Assembly (NCBI RefSeq): GCF_000472425.1
Contig: NZ_AXAI01000001.1
Coordinates: 570,768 to 634,767 of the forward strand
Reading direction: 5' to 3'
DNA from: Bradyrhizobium sp. Tv2a-2
Lineage (GTDB): Bacteria; Pseudomonadota; Alphaproteobacteria; Rhizobiales; Xanthobacteraceae
DNA: 64,000 nt
Shown here: positions 28,287 through 38,783 of the stretch, piece by piece
How the letters are laid out: each line of letters opens with the position of its first letter
Position numbering within the stretch: position 1 is the first letter of the stretch
Made by a program: the position numbers and the translations under genes
Notes under the pieces: model-generated
The model's database searches: none
Told to the model about the DNA's origin: nothing
What the model saw: the letters and a program-made list of their open reading frames with translations, nothing else

Positions 28287-28316
28287 GAAGGCCGCCTCCG
28301 GGCGGCCTTCTTTTTT
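28287..28316 (+). terminator. Rho-independent terminator of groESL
   Basis: Ten-bp perfect stem GAAGGCCGCC / GGCGGCCTTC, TCCG loop, then six T, beginning 28 nt after the groEL stop. Confidence 0.93.
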
Positions 28317-28375
28317 GGCCAAGGCGCTCGTAAAAGGTGATCCGCCTATTGAACCGATGGAACAGGAAATTGCTG

Positions 28376-29572
28376 ATGCGCGCGCTATTGCTCGGCCTGT
28401 CTGGCCTGTTGATCGCCTCCTCCGGCCTCGCATTTGCGGATACGAAGCTGCAGACCAAGCCGACGCCGGGCGCGGTCGAAACGCGCTACTTCACCTCCAT
28501 CGACGGGCTGATGGACGGCAATGCCGACGTGATCCTGAAGGAGACCCGGCAGGGCAAGCAGGTGACGGCCGCAACCCTCGATGTCTGCTATCCCGTCAGC
28601 AAGATGACGGATCGCAAGGACCGTTTCGTGGTCAATCTTGCCGTCAGCGGCCAGACACTGTCGGGCGCGACGCAGAGCCTGGTCGACAAGGCCCCGGTCT
28701 CGGTCAAACTGACGCGCAAGGCCACCGGCGACACGTTCGAATTCCGCGGCCAGATCGCGGTCGGCCCAAATGTGACCGAGGTGGCCTCGACCGACAATTC
28801 CGACATCAGCGAACGCGAATTCCAGGACAGCCAGTCAACCGACGACGGCATCACGCCGCAGCCGAAGGATTTCAGCGAGGTGTCGCCGGAATCGGTCGGC
28901 ATCAGGCTCAAGCTCGAGGCGGTCGAGGATTTCCTCAAGGGCCTGAAGGGCCAGGACGTCGAGGTTGCCGTGAGCAGCCTTGCCGTGACCTGCGATGCCA
29001 TGCGCGCCGGCCAACAGACCATCAATCTCTCCGTCGATCCCGATCGCGCCGCCGCTCTGATCGAGAAGGCGAAATCCTCCTCCGGCGTCGTCGCCGCGGG
29101 CTGGACCACCGGGATCGTCGAGATGGATCGCGCGATCCGCATTCCCGCCTCCGACTGGCGCGACGGCGACAAGCTCAACCGGGAGAAGCTCGCAACGGCA
29201 ATCGGCAATGTGCTGACCAGGACGCTTTCAGCCAAGCTTTCCGCGGCAGGCTGGAGCAGCACCACCGGCAAGCTGAGGCTGTCCTTCAAGCGACCGAGCC
29301 AACTGTTTCCTGCGCTCGGCCTGACCGAGACCGTCGAGGTGGCCGGCCTGATCGCGCCGGACCGCCCCGGCGGATCGGATCACCTGATCGTCTGGATCGG
29401 GACGCCCGTGATCACGACCAGCGACGAGAGCGCCGGCGCGAAGCTCAACCTATCGGACGGTTCCTCCGGCGAGGATGAAGGCGATCAGAAGGACGAGTCC
29501 GGCTCGGTCGAGGCGCTCGCCAAGGAACTCAAGGGCCAGCGCTGGGATTCCGACAAATCGGCGTGGAAGTGA
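28376..29572 (+). CDS. Exported protein of unknown function
   Basis: About 398 residues from ATG 28376 (MRALLLGLSGLLIASSGLAFA is a clear signal peptide; an upstream GTG at 28337 is in frame but its RBS touches the codon). The mature part has two similar halves of beta-rich character: first around TRYFTSIDGLMDGNADVILKE and later ending in IVWIGTPVITT. A long acidic Ser/Asp/Glu segment (SDGSSGEDEGDQKDESGS) near the C terminus is probably disordered. No domain is recognised. Periplasmic location is expected. The groEL terminator is between the genes, so it has its own promoter. Confidence 0.75.
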   Translation: MRALLLGLSGLLIASSGLAFADTKLQTKPTPGAVETRYFTSIDGLMDGNADVILKETRQGKQVTAATLDVCYPVSKMTDRKDRFVVNLAVSGQTLSGATQSLVDKAPVSVKLTRKATGDTFEFRGQIAVGPNVTEVASTDNSDISEREFQDSQSTDDGITPQPKDFSEVSPESVGIRLKLEAVEDFLKGLKGQDVEVAVSSLAVTCDAMRAGQQTINLSVDPDRAAALIEKAKSSSGVVAAGWTTGIVEMDRAIRIPASDWRDGDKLNREKLATAIGNVLTRTLSAKLSAAGWSSTTGKLRLSFKRPSQLFPALGLTETVEVAGLIAPDRPGGSDHLIVWIGTPVITTSDESAGAKLNLSDGSSGEDEGDQKDESGSVEALAKELKGQRWDSDKSAWK

Positions 29573-29626
29573 TTCGCACCTCTTCCCGTCAGGGAGAGAT
29601 GTCGCGCTCCGCATCGCCGGGACCGC

Positions 29627-30040
29627 TCAATTCGTATTGAGCCTGAAGTGCAGCGTTCGCGGGCCGACGAAGAAGATGGAATCGCCCTGGCGCCTCCAGT
29701 TGGTCGCCTCGCTCAAGGCAGCGATCAGCTCGTCATCGGCCTGGGCGCGGTCGGCGGGACACGGGCGCTCCTGCATCGGACCTGCGACGAAGATCACGGT
29801 GTTGCCGGCGACCGAGAACTGGCCCTTGCCGCCCCTGCACCACAATTCGAGAACGGTTTCGCCGTTGTCGCCGATATCAAGGTCGGGGATGCGCTTGGAG
29901 CCCGGCATCGGCGACACATCGAGCGTCATTTCCATGCCGAAGGGAAAACTGCTGTCGGCGCGGGCCGGGGCGAAATTCGCCGTTGACGCGAGCAGAACGG
30001 TTGCAACCGCCGCGGCAAAAGCAGACTTGATGGGAATCAT
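29627..30040 (-). CDS. Exported META/HslJ-like domain protein
   Basis: A 137-residue exported protein. Start at 30040 gives signal peptide MIPIKSAFAAAVATVLLASTANFAPARA. The mature domain resembles the META fold (HslJ): LWCRGGKGQFSVAGNTVIFV, then MQERPCPADRAQADDELIAALSEATNWRRQGDSIFF, and a final hydrophobic strand. Two Cys (LWC and RPC) could form a disulfide. META proteins are often stress or heat-shock associated, but the substrate or partner is unknown. It is convergent with the 28376 gene. Confidence 0.72.
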   Translation of the reverse strand: MIPIKSAFAAAVATVLLASTANFAPARADSSFPFGMEMTLDVSPMPGSKRIPDLDIGDNGETVLELWCRGGKGQFSVAGNTVIFVAGPMQERPCPADRAQADDELIAALSEATNWRRQGDSIFFVGPRTLHFRLNTN

Positions 30041-30066
30041 ACGACCTCGCGAATCTTCGGATCTTT

Positions 30067-30147
30067 CGTCATTCCGGGCGGTCCACAGCACCGAACCCGG
30101 AATCTCGAGGTTCCGGGTTCGCGCGTGCGCGCGCCCGGAACGATGGC
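30067..30147. repeat. REP-like inverted repeat
   Basis: CGTCATTCCGGGCG (30067 on) with CCGAACCCGGAATCTCG and a returning GTTCCGGGTTCG / CGCCCGGAACGATGG arm (to about 30147). It matches the 2290 copy in its first half. Confidence 0.75.
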
Positions 30148-30202
30148 GGGAGACGGCGTCGTTCTATTGGACGGATGTGGTCTTGAACAGATTTGCTCGC
30201 TC

Positions 30203-30241
30203 AAAAAAAATTGCCCGCGGGCCTTACGACGCCGCGGGCAA
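30203..30241 (-). terminator. Rho-independent terminator of the permease gene
   Basis: A 10-bp stem TTGCCCGCGG / CCGCGGGCAA with an 11-nt loop, followed on the minus strand by eight T, lies 27 nt downstream of the lldP stop. Confidence 0.93.
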
Positions 30242-30267
30242 CCGATGATTGGCGGATATCGGCGAGC

Positions 30268-31932
<1,665 letters not shown>

Positions 31933-32255
31933 TGCGTATCCTCCCCGCGCCATCTTCGGCCGCCCACCCGGCGTGGACGAATCGAGTGGCTTGGCGTGAT
32001 CACGGGGGCCGACAATGTGCGAGGTCAGCTCAGGAATTCGGCAGAAGCCAAACTCCGCTCAAAACCTCGCGAATTGGATTGCGCCCCCGCCCCTCGCCGT
32101 TACGCCCATGCTAGGGTCGACTCGCGGGGCCCGACAAGCGAACCCAGATCGCCATACATACGACTTTAGTCTAAACAGGCTGCAAGCGCTCGAAATAGGC
32201 CGATTTTCAGGCCGCTGAGCCGCCTCGACCCATCCCGTCAGGAGATGTTGGACCA
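31933..32255. other. Divergent intergenic region
   Basis: About 323 bp separating lldP and the ABC exporter gene. No ORF or RNA is supported. A GCCCCGCGAGT-type GC-rich block and a short AT-rich stretch (CATACATACGACTTTAGTC) before the ABC gene could hold a promoter; neither was clear enough to mark. Confidence 0.5.
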
Positions 32256-34016
32256 GTGCAAAAAATCCGCGCGACGCTCGCAATCGTATGGCGGATCGCC
32301 ATCCCCTATTTCAACTCCGAAGACAAAATCGCCGGTCGCACGCTGCTCGCTGCCGTGATCGCCTTGCAGCTAGCCTCTGTCGGCGCCGACGTCCTGATCA
32401 ACGCATGGCGCAACCGGTTCTACAACGCGCTCCAGGAAAAGGATTGGGACGGCTTTGTCCGTGAGATGATCGTATTCTGCGTGCTGGCCGCCTTTTCGGT
32501 TTTGATTTCGGTCTATCAGCTTTATCTCAACCAGTGGCTTCAGATCCGCTGGCGGCGCTGGATGACCACCCGATATCTCGGCGCCTGGATGCATGACGCC
32601 AATTACTACCGCATGCAGCTGCAGGGCGATGCCGCTGACAACCCCGATCAGCGCCTGACCGACGATGTGAAGTCGTTCGTCTCCCAGACGCTCGGCATTT
32701 GCGTGGGGCTATTGGGGGCAATCGTCAGCCTGATATCCTTTGTCGTCATTCTCTGGGGGCTGTCGGCTGCTGCGCCATTTTTCATGTATGGCCACGACCT
32801 GTCGGTGCCCGGCTATCTGGTATGGGCGGCACTGATCTATGCCATCTTCGGAACAGCGCTGACCCAGTGGATCGGCTCGCCACTGGTCAATCTCAACTTT
32901 CAGCAAGAGCGTTACGAGGCCAACTTCCGCTTCGACCTGGTCCGGGTCCGCGAAAACACCGAGCAAATCGCGCTGCTCAAGGGCGAGAACGCGGAGCGGC
33001 AGCGATTGGGGCAGCGGTTCGGTTCGGTGGTCGCGAACTGGTATGGGATCATGAGCCGGACCAAGCGGTTGGGCGCCTTCACGCAGAGCTATTCCCAGGC
33101 CGCTGTGGTCATTCCCTTCATTCTCTGCGCGCCGGCCTTCTTCGCCGGCAAGATCCTGCTCGGAGCCTTGATGCAAACCGCGGAAGCATTTGGAAAGGTG
33201 CAGGATTCGCTGTCCTTCTTCGTGACGGCCTATACCTCGTTGGCGGATTGGCGCGCGGTGATTGCGCGTCTCGACGGCTTCGAAATGTCGATCAAGAGCT
33301 CCGCAGCGCTTGCTGTCAGCAAGTCTTCGATCCAGGTCGAGCCGTCCGGCGCGGCCGACACCATCAGCATCGAGCAGCTTCTGGTCGAGTTGCCCAATGG
33401 TGAGCCGCTGGTCACGGCGAAAGGCTTCAACATTTCCGGCGGCGACCGTGTTCTCTTCACCGGCCCCTCCGGTGCCGGCAAGTCGACGCTGTTCCGCGCC
33501 ATCGCCGGTATCTGGCCGTATGGCAGCGGCTCGGTCGCAATCCCCGCGCATGCCAGCCTGATGATGCTTCCGCAGCGTCCCTACTTCCCGATCGGCACCC
33601 TGAAGGCCGCCATTGCCTACCCCGCGCAAGCGGACGCGTTCAGCGACGAACAGGTCCACGACACAGTAGTTGCGGTGGGACTAGCCAAGCTCGCGCCCCG
33701 GCTTGACGAGGACGAGCATTGGAACCGGATGCTATCGCTGGGCGAGCAGCAGCGGCTCGGACTGGCCCGCGCGCTCCTGCACGCCCCGCAATACTTATTC
33801 CTCGACGAAGCAACGGCTTCGGTGGACGAGGGCGCGGAGGCGAAGCTCTATCGTCTGTTGGAGGAGCGGCTGCCGGCCACCACCATCGTCTCGATAGGCC
33901 ATCGCTCGACCTTGGCCGCGTTCCATACCAGCAGCGTCGCGCTCACCCGCGACGGCAACGTCTTTTCGCTGCGGGGCCGCAGCCGGGAGGAGATGAAATC
34001 GTCGCTGGCCGAATAA
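32256..34016 (+). CDS. BacA/SbmA-type ABC exporter with fused ATPase
   Basis: A 586-residue fused permease-ATPase of the ABCD/YddA group, whose membrane half resembles SbmA/BacA. Six membrane segments lie in residues about 20-330, with the conserved ALQEKDWDGFVREM and DNPDQRLTDDVKSF loops. The ATPase half has Walker A GPSGAGKST, signature LGEQQRLGLARALLH and Walker B YLFLDEATASVDE. The start is a GTG. In bradyrhizobia a relative called BclA imports plant NCR peptides during symbiosis; which member this is cannot be told from this window. Confidence 0.88.
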   Translation: MQKIRATLAIVWRIAIPYFNSEDKIAGRTLLAAVIALQLASVGADVLINAWRNRFYNALQEKDWDGFVREMIVFCVLAAFSVLISVYQLYLNQWLQIRWRRWMTTRYLGAWMHDANYYRMQLQGDAADNPDQRLTDDVKSFVSQTLGICVGLLGAIVSLISFVVILWGLSAAAPFFMYGHDLSVPGYLVWAALIYAIFGTALTQWIGSPLVNLNFQQERYEANFRFDLVRVRENTEQIALLKGENAERQRLGQRFGSVVANWYGIMSRTKRLGAFTQSYSQAAVVIPFILCAPAFFAGKILLGALMQTAEAFGKVQDSLSFFVTAYTSLADWRAVIARLDGFEMSIKSSAALAVSKSSIQVEPSGAADTISIEQLLVELPNGEPLVTAKGFNISGGDRVLFTGPSGAGKSTLFRAIAGIWPYGSGSVAIPAHASLMMLPQRPYFPIGTLKAAIAYPAQADAFSDEQVHDTVVAVGLAKLAPRLDEDEHWNRMLSLGEQQRLGLARALLHAPQYLFLDEATASVDEGAEAKLYRLLEERLPATTIVSIGHRSTLAAFHTSSVALTRDGNVFSLRGRSREEMKSSLAE

Positions 34017-34058
34017 GCCGCATGGCCAGCGGCGCTGGTCACACTCCGCACAAAGAAC

Positions 34059-34086
34059 AAGGGCGGCAGGTTGTCCTGCCGCCCTT
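34059..34086. terminator. Bidirectional terminator
   Basis: A 12-bp perfect stem AAGGGCGGCAGG / CCTGCCGCCCTT with a TTGT loop lies between the convergent ABC exporter and porin genes, with short T-runs on both sides. Confidence 0.88.
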
Positions 34087-34112
34087 CTTTGCGATCCGCT
34101 GGGAGACCCGCC

Positions 34113-35120
34113 TTATTTCAGGCTGCTCATCGCCGTCAGGTCGAAGGAGAGCTTCGCAATGCCGGCCGCGCCGCACCAGTTGGAGCTCGTGCCGCCCGGA
34201 TTGATCGGAGTCACGTTGGTGGTGCCGGTGGCATTGAAGGCGCTGGTGAAGGCGCTGCAATTGCCCTTGCTCAGGTCGGTGTCGGAGTAACGCAGATCCA
34301 GCGTCAACACCTTCCAGGTAAAGCCGATGCCGATGTTCCAGGTATCGTAATCGGCGTATTTGATACCGTTCGGGAAGGCCGGCACACCGTAGAAGGCGTC
34401 AGACGTTCCGAGCCACTGCCGGCCGAACTCGCCCGACACATACATGCCGACGCCGCTGGAGCCGAAGGTCGTGCTCGGAGCAGTCCACTTGCCGGTGATC
34501 GAGGCGTAGTCGCCCCACGCACCCGAGTTCAGGAAGTTCGGCGAATAGTATTCGTTCACGCCGAACGCCCAGTTGTCGTTGATGGTGTAGTTCAGCTTGC
34601 CGTAGACCTCGAAGAAGCTGACGTTTTTCTTCATGACGTTGCCGTCAGCGAGGAAGATCGTGGTCGTCGAGACCGGGCAAACACCGCCCCCAGGCGTGAG
34701 CACGCCACCGACCGGCGTCAGGACGTTATCCGCGCACTGCCCACCCGGATAGAGATAGCCCCAGACACCGAAGTCGAAGGCAGCAGGGCCGAAGGTCGGG
34801 CGGATACCGCCGTAGACGTCGATTTCAGCAGCGGCGCGGTTGGAGAACGAGATGCTCTCGCCCGAGGTGCCGACGTAAAGCTGCAGGTCTTTGTTGATGT
34901 TGTAGCGCGGCTCGAAATAGGCCGCGACCGACGGTTGGTGGTTCGACTGCGTGATACCGCGGAAGATGTAATCGTTCATCAGCGCGCCACCGAAGGCGAT
35001 ATCCCACGGGTCAAACGCCGGCGGTGGCGGCGCCTTCAAGGCCTTCACAGGCAGGTCGGCCGCGAACGCCGAACCCGAAACCAATGCTAGCGTCGTTGCT
35101 AACAAAGCGAATTTCTTCAT
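34113..35120 (-). CDS. TorF family outer membrane porin-like protein
   Basis: A 335-residue exported beta-barrel. Start at 35120 (MKKFALLATTLALVSGSAFA signal peptide). The mature protein opens with a Pro-rich stretch (KAPPPPAFDPW) and then DIAFGGALMNDYIFRGITQS, the hallmark of the TorF/Gcw_chp group. Alternating hydrophobic residues continue to a C-terminal Leu-rich strand (SFDLTAMSSLK). Two Cys pairs occur in a loop (QCADN and VCPVST). It is probably a small-solute porin. The upstream AT-rich region probably holds the promoter. Confidence 0.85.
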   Translation of the reverse strand: MKKFALLATTLALVSGSAFAADLPVKALKAPPPPAFDPWDIAFGGALMNDYIFRGITQSNHQPSVAAYFEPRYNINKDLQLYVGTSGESISFSNRAAAEIDVYGGIRPTFGPAAFDFGVWGYLYPGGQCADNVLTPVGGVLTPGGGVCPVSTTTIFLADGNVMKKNVSFFEVYGKLNYTINDNWAFGVNEYYSPNFLNSGAWGDYASITGKWTAPSTTFGSSGVGMYVSGEFGRQWLGTSDAFYGVPAFPNGIKYADYDTWNIGIGFTWKVLTLDLRYSDTDLSKGNCSAFTSAFNATGTTNVTPINPGGTSSNWCGAAGIAKLSFDLTAMSSLK

Positions 35121-35569
35121 GTCGATCCCCATCACACTTCCCAAGCCAAACCTTTGGAGCGCGCAAGCTGAAACGGTAGCCGGATGCGGCCCAAAAATTT
35201 ATTATTTGGCAATCTGACGTGGGCTGACGTGACCGTGAAGATTAAAACAATATCATTTGATGACTTTTTGAGCTAATCGAGCATTCCCGACAAGGTTGTT
35301 GTCGTGTGTGGCATTCCAACAACAATATTGCGGCATCCCGGCCCGTAATTCACGCGGGCGTGGCGCGGCCACGGCGGCAAAGCCATTTTTCGCAGAGGCG
35401 CAGGACGAATCAGGCGAGTCGCGAGAGGCGCTAACAGCGGCACAAGGGCTTGCAAGGTTGAACGCATGGCAAAAGGGGCCGCGGCGAACATGCCGCAGCC
35501 CCTTTGTCTCGCGCATGGATAGGACTCGAACGCCCGACCAGGCCGGGCGCTGCCGTTGATGGCCAGCTT
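35121..35569. other. Intergenic region upstream of the porin
   Basis: About 450 bp between two minus-strand genes. The part nearest the porin is AT-rich (AAAACAATATCATTTGATGA) and should contain its promoter. The distal end has the terminator of the H1-like gene (35472-35505). No supported ORF; a GGACTCGAACG string looks tRNA-like but does not fold as one. Confidence 0.5.
35472..35505 (-). terminator. Terminator of the H1-like gene
   Basis: Stem AAAGGGGC + GCGGC against GCCGC + GCCCCTTT (one mismatch), 6-nt loop, with a T-run on the minus strand. It begins about 65 nt after the stop at 35570. Confidence 0.75.
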
Positions 35570-35917
35570 CTATTGGCCCTGGTCCTCCCCGCCGGTCGTG
35601 GAGCTATCGCCCCATGACGGCGCGGGACTCGGTGTGGCCCAGCTGGGAGCCGGAGGCTCGGGCGCCGGGGCGGGAGCGGGCTTCGGAGCAGCCGGTTTCT
35701 TCGCTGCGCTCTTTTTTGGAGCCGCCTTCTTGGCAGGCGCCTTTGCAGCTTTCTTTGCCGCCTTCTTGGCCGACTTCTTCGGCGCCTTGGCAGCCTTCTT
35801 CGCCGACTTCTTGGCTGTCTTTGCCGACTTCTTCGAAGCCTTCTTCGCCGCTTTCTTCGCTACGAGTTTCTTCTTCTTGGCTTTCTTACCCTTCTTGGCC
35901 TTTTTCGCTTTAGCCAT
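35570..35917 (-). CDS. Histone H1-like lysine/alanine-rich protein
   Basis: A 115-residue basic protein. Residues 2-75 are Lys/Ala repeats of AAKKA/KKSAKKA type, like the C-terminal tail of histone H1 and bacterial H1-like nucleoid proteins (for example HctB or AlgP); residues 76-115 are Pro/Ala/Ser-rich and acidic at the end (GGEDQGQ). It should bind DNA and compact the nucleoid or modulate transcription. No folded domain is present. Codons for Lys are almost all AAG, consistent with the high GC. Repeats are prone to length change. Confidence 0.85.
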   Translation of the reverse strand: MAKAKKAKKGKKAKKKKLVAKKAAKKASKKSAKTAKKSAKKAAKAPKKSAKKAAKKAAKAPAKKAAPKKSAAKKPAAPKPAPAPAPEPPAPSWATPSPAPSWGDSSTTGGEDQGQ

Positions 35918-35999
35918 CGTGGTCCTCCTAATTGCCGCCGATCAATGTCCATCGGGCGCTGTCTCGTCGTCCGTGCATCTCCCGCGGTGGCTCAATCGA

Positions 36000-37316
36000 T
36001 CAATTCGATCCTGGCCTGGGACCGCCCGTCGCCCAATCGAGAAGCTCAATCGTGTGGACGACAGGAACTGACGCAGCGGACGCAATCTGCATCATGCAGC
36101 CGATATTGCCCGCGGCGATCATGTCCGGCTTGACGCTTGCGATGTTGGCGATCTTCCGGTCGCGCAGCTTGGTCGCAATGTCAGGCTGGAGGATGTTGTA
36201 GGTCCCCGCCGAGCCACAGCACAAATGGCTCTCCGGCACATCTTTCACCACGAATCCATTCTTGGAAAGCAAATCTTTCGGAAGTGCTGTGATTTTCTGT
36301 CCATGCTGCAGCGAACACGCCGAGTGATAGGCAACGACGACGCCGCTTTGCTCTCGCGCGCTCTTCAGTTCGATGCCGGCAAGATACTCGGTGATGTCCT
36401 TGGCGAGCGCTGAGACCTTGGCGGCACGCGCGGCGTAGTCGCGATCCGTCCGCAGCATGTAGCCATAGTCCTTGATCACGGAGCCGCAGCCCGAGGTCGT
36501 CACCACGATAGCGTCGAGGCCACTTCGCTCGGCCTCAGCCGCCCACACTGCGACATTGGACCGCGCCCGCCCCAAGGCGTCCGCATCGCGGCCCATGTGA
36601 TGGGTGAGCGCGCCGCAGCATTGCTCGTCCTTGACCAGCACGACCTCGATGCCATGGCGGGTCAGGACATTGATGGCGGCCTGGTTGATTCGCGGCGCCA
36701 GCACCTGTTGCGCACAGCCCTGCAACAGCGCGACGCGTCCACGCCGCTTGCCTTGCGCGGCAAACACGCGGCCGGCCGCCGGCCCCGGGGGCGGAAGCTC
36801 GCCCGGCGACATCTCCAGCATGGCCTTGATGCGACGCAACAGGGATGGATCGGCCGTCGAGTTTTGGCCAGTGGGAAACAGAGCCAGCAGCGGGCGCGCC
36901 AACCGGCCGAGCTGAATCGCCGTGCGGAACGCGGCCGGCCGCGGCAGCACGAAGCCAAGCAGCGCGCGCAGCCAGCGCTCGGCCAGCGGCCGCTTATATT
37001 GCTCCTCGATCCGCACCCGCGCCTGGTCGACCAGGTGCATGTAATGAACGCCCGAGGGACAGGTGGTCATGCAGGCAAGGCAGGACAGGCAGCGATCGAT
37101 ATGCTTGACCACGTCCTTGGTCGGCGGCTTCTCTTTCTCCAGCATCTCCCGGATCAGGTAGATGCGGCCGCGCGGGCTATCGAGTTCGTCGCCGAGCAGC
37201 ACATAGGTCGGACAAGTCGCGGTGCAGAAGCCGCAGTGCACGCAGGCGCGCAGGATCTTGTCGGCCTCGGCGATGTCGGGATCGGCGAGCTGGGCGAGAC
37301 TGAACGCGGTCTTCAT
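36000..37316 (-). CDS. glcF: Glycolate oxidase iron-sulfur subunit
   Basis: A 438-residue ferredoxin-type subunit carrying electrons from the flavoproteins GlcD/GlcE to the respiratory chain. Two 4Fe-4S clusters are visible: CVHCGFCTATCPTY and CLSCLACMTTCP, and the two CCG domains appear as DEQCCGALTHH and LCCGSAGTYN. Length is as expected. It overlaps glcE by 4 bp (ATGA), so both are co-translated. It ends close to the H1-like gene, on the same strand. Confidence 0.96.
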   Translation of the reverse strand: MKTAFSLAQLADPDIAEADKILRACVHCGFCTATCPTYVLLGDELDSPRGRIYLIREMLEKEKPPTKDVVKHIDRCLSCLACMTTCPSGVHYMHLVDQARVRIEEQYKRPLAERWLRALLGFVLPRPAAFRTAIQLGRLARPLLALFPTGQNSTADPSLLRRIKAMLEMSPGELPPPGPAAGRVFAAQGKRRGRVALLQGCAQQVLAPRINQAAINVLTRHGIEVVLVKDEQCCGALTHHMGRDADALGRARSNVAVWAAEAERSGLDAIVVTTSGCGSVIKDYGYMLRTDRDYAARAAKVSALAKDITEYLAGIELKSAREQSGVVVAYHSACSLQHGQKITALPKDLLSKNGFVVKDVPESHLCCGSAGTYNILQPDIATKLRDRKIANIASVKPDMIAAGNIGCMMQIASAASVPVVHTIELLDWATGGPRPGSN

Positions 37317-38560
37317 ACGCCCTCCCGCGAAAGCCGGCCGCGATTGAGAATGCGCCTGGGATCAAAGCTGTTGCGGACGCGCTCGCTCAAAGCCGCAAGG
37401 CCGGCCGGCTGCGGATGGAACACGTCGATTTGGCTGCGCAACTCAACCGAGCCGCGGACCAGCATGGCATGGCCGCCGAGTGCGTTTGCGCGCTGGCGCA
37501 CCAGCGTGGCCTGGCCGTCGGGCCGAGCGTTTGATTGGGGTGGAAGCGCGGCCCAGATCAGGCCGCCGCCCCAATCATAGATCATCTCACCGCCGGTCTC
37601 GCGGGCCAACGCCTCGCCTAGCGCGCCGCCCGAGGCCGGGGGACAGACGATCCGCCACACCGGCCACGCCCCCAGCGGCCCGCTTGCCGCGAACGTCCGC
37701 ACGTCGCGGATGGCACCCCACGCCGCCTGCGAGGGCGCCTCCTCCACGAGCTCGACCGCTCCGAACGGCTTCAACGTCTCGGTCAGCAAGCCGGCACGGT
37801 GACGGACCGAGGCTGCAATGCCCTCCAGCCGCAACAGTGTCACGGCCTCCCCGGGTGAGCCGACCTCGACGAGGCCCGCGACCTCGCCGTGCAAGGCAGA
37901 GGCCGGCACATGCGCCGCCGCGGAGACGTCGAAGGGCGAGCCGAGGCCTGCCGTCATTGCCCGGTTCGCGGCGAGAGGATCGAGGCCGCGGATCAACAGC
38001 GTGCTCTCGGCCTCTGGCCGCGGCATCACCTTGAGCGTCACCTCGGTCATGACCGCCAGTGTTCCCCAGGAGCCCGCGAGCAGCTTGCAGAGGTCATAGC
38101 CGGTGACGTTCTTGACCACCTTGCCGCCCGTCTTGAAGCTGTCGCCGAAGCCCGACACCGCGTGCGCCCCCAAGAGGTGGTCACGCACACCGCCGGCCTT
38201 GATCCGGCGCGGTCCGGCAAAGCCGGCGCCGATCATGCCTCCGATGGTTCCATCGTCCGGCGCGGCCAGGAGGTCCGCAAGCTGGACCGGCTCGAAGGCG
38301 AATTGCTGGTTCTTGGAATCGAGCAGCGACATCACGTCCGAAAGCGGCGCTCCCGCCTCGACGGTGATGATCAGCTCCTGCGGCTCGTAGGCGGATACGG
38401 CGTTCAAGGGCGACAGATCGAGCACGGCATTGGTCGCCGTCACCTGCCCGACCAGACGTTTGGAGCCGTGGCCGATGATCTCCAGCGGCTGCTCGCCGGC
38501 AATCGCCGCGCGCACCGCTTCCTCCACGTCCCTGGCGTCTCTGATTTTCAGCGTGTCCAC
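37313..38560 (-). CDS. glcE: Glycolate oxidase FAD-binding subunit
   Basis: A 415-residue PCMH-type flavoprotein subunit. The FAD region includes LIITVEAGAPLSDV, GGMIGAGFAGPRRI and FKTGGKVVKNVTGYDLCKLLAGSWGT-like sequence (about 145-175), typical of GlcE. It works with GlcD and GlcF to oxidise glycolate to glyoxylate. Its start faces a 220-bp gap containing a perfect 20-bp inverted repeat, then the divergently oriented ABM gene. Confidence 0.94.
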   Translation of the reverse strand: MDTLKIRDARDVEEAVRAAIAGEQPLEIIGHGSKRLVGQVTATNAVLDLSPLNAVSAYEPQELIITVEAGAPLSDVMSLLDSKNQQFAFEPVQLADLLAAPDDGTIGGMIGAGFAGPRRIKAGGVRDHLLGAHAVSGFGDSFKTGGKVVKNVTGYDLCKLLAGSWGTLAVMTEVTLKVMPRPEAESTLLIRGLDPLAANRAMTAGLGSPFDVSAAAHVPASALHGEVAGLVEVGSPGEAVTLLRLEGIAASVRHRAGLLTETLKPFGAVELVEEAPSQAAWGAIRDVRTFAASGPLGAWPVWRIVCPPASGGALGEALARETGGEMIYDWGGGLIWAALPPQSNARPDGQATLVRQRANALGGHAMLVRGSVELRSQIDVFHPQPAGLAALSERVRNSFDPRRILNRGRLSREGV

Positions 38561-38714
38561 GGGCTAAGCCGGTAGCCAAAATCGCGACCGAAAGCAAATA
38601 GGACGGCGCGGATCGCCCCCGCTTCAGCAGCGCCGCGGTCCCCCTCAAGCCGGGCATGGCGGCCGTCCGCATCAACATACTCACTTCGATCAGCATCGAA
38701 ACATCGACGGGCAC

Positions 38715-38734
38715 AATTCGGCATATACCGAATT
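38715..38734. promoter_or_regulatory. 20-bp inverted-repeat operator candidate
   Basis: AATTCGG and CCGAATT are perfect arms around CATATA, 50 nt before the ABM start and 155 nt from the divergent glcE start. Size and symmetry suit a dimeric TetR-, GntR- or MarR-type repressor. No regulator gene is adjacent, so the binder would be encoded elsewhere. Confidence 0.7.
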
Positions 38735-38783
38735 ATATCTGCTGATCCCGATCGGCGGATGACGAAGCGAAGGAGAGATCGAC

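Noticed and set aside
35518..35545. GGACTCGAACG string resembling a tRNA T-arm
   Set aside because: The rest does not fold into a cloverleaf and no anticodon stem is seen.
35253..35559. Two opposing ORFs of 87 codons upstream of the porin
   Set aside because: No conserved domain or RBS, and they overlap the H1-like gene terminator.
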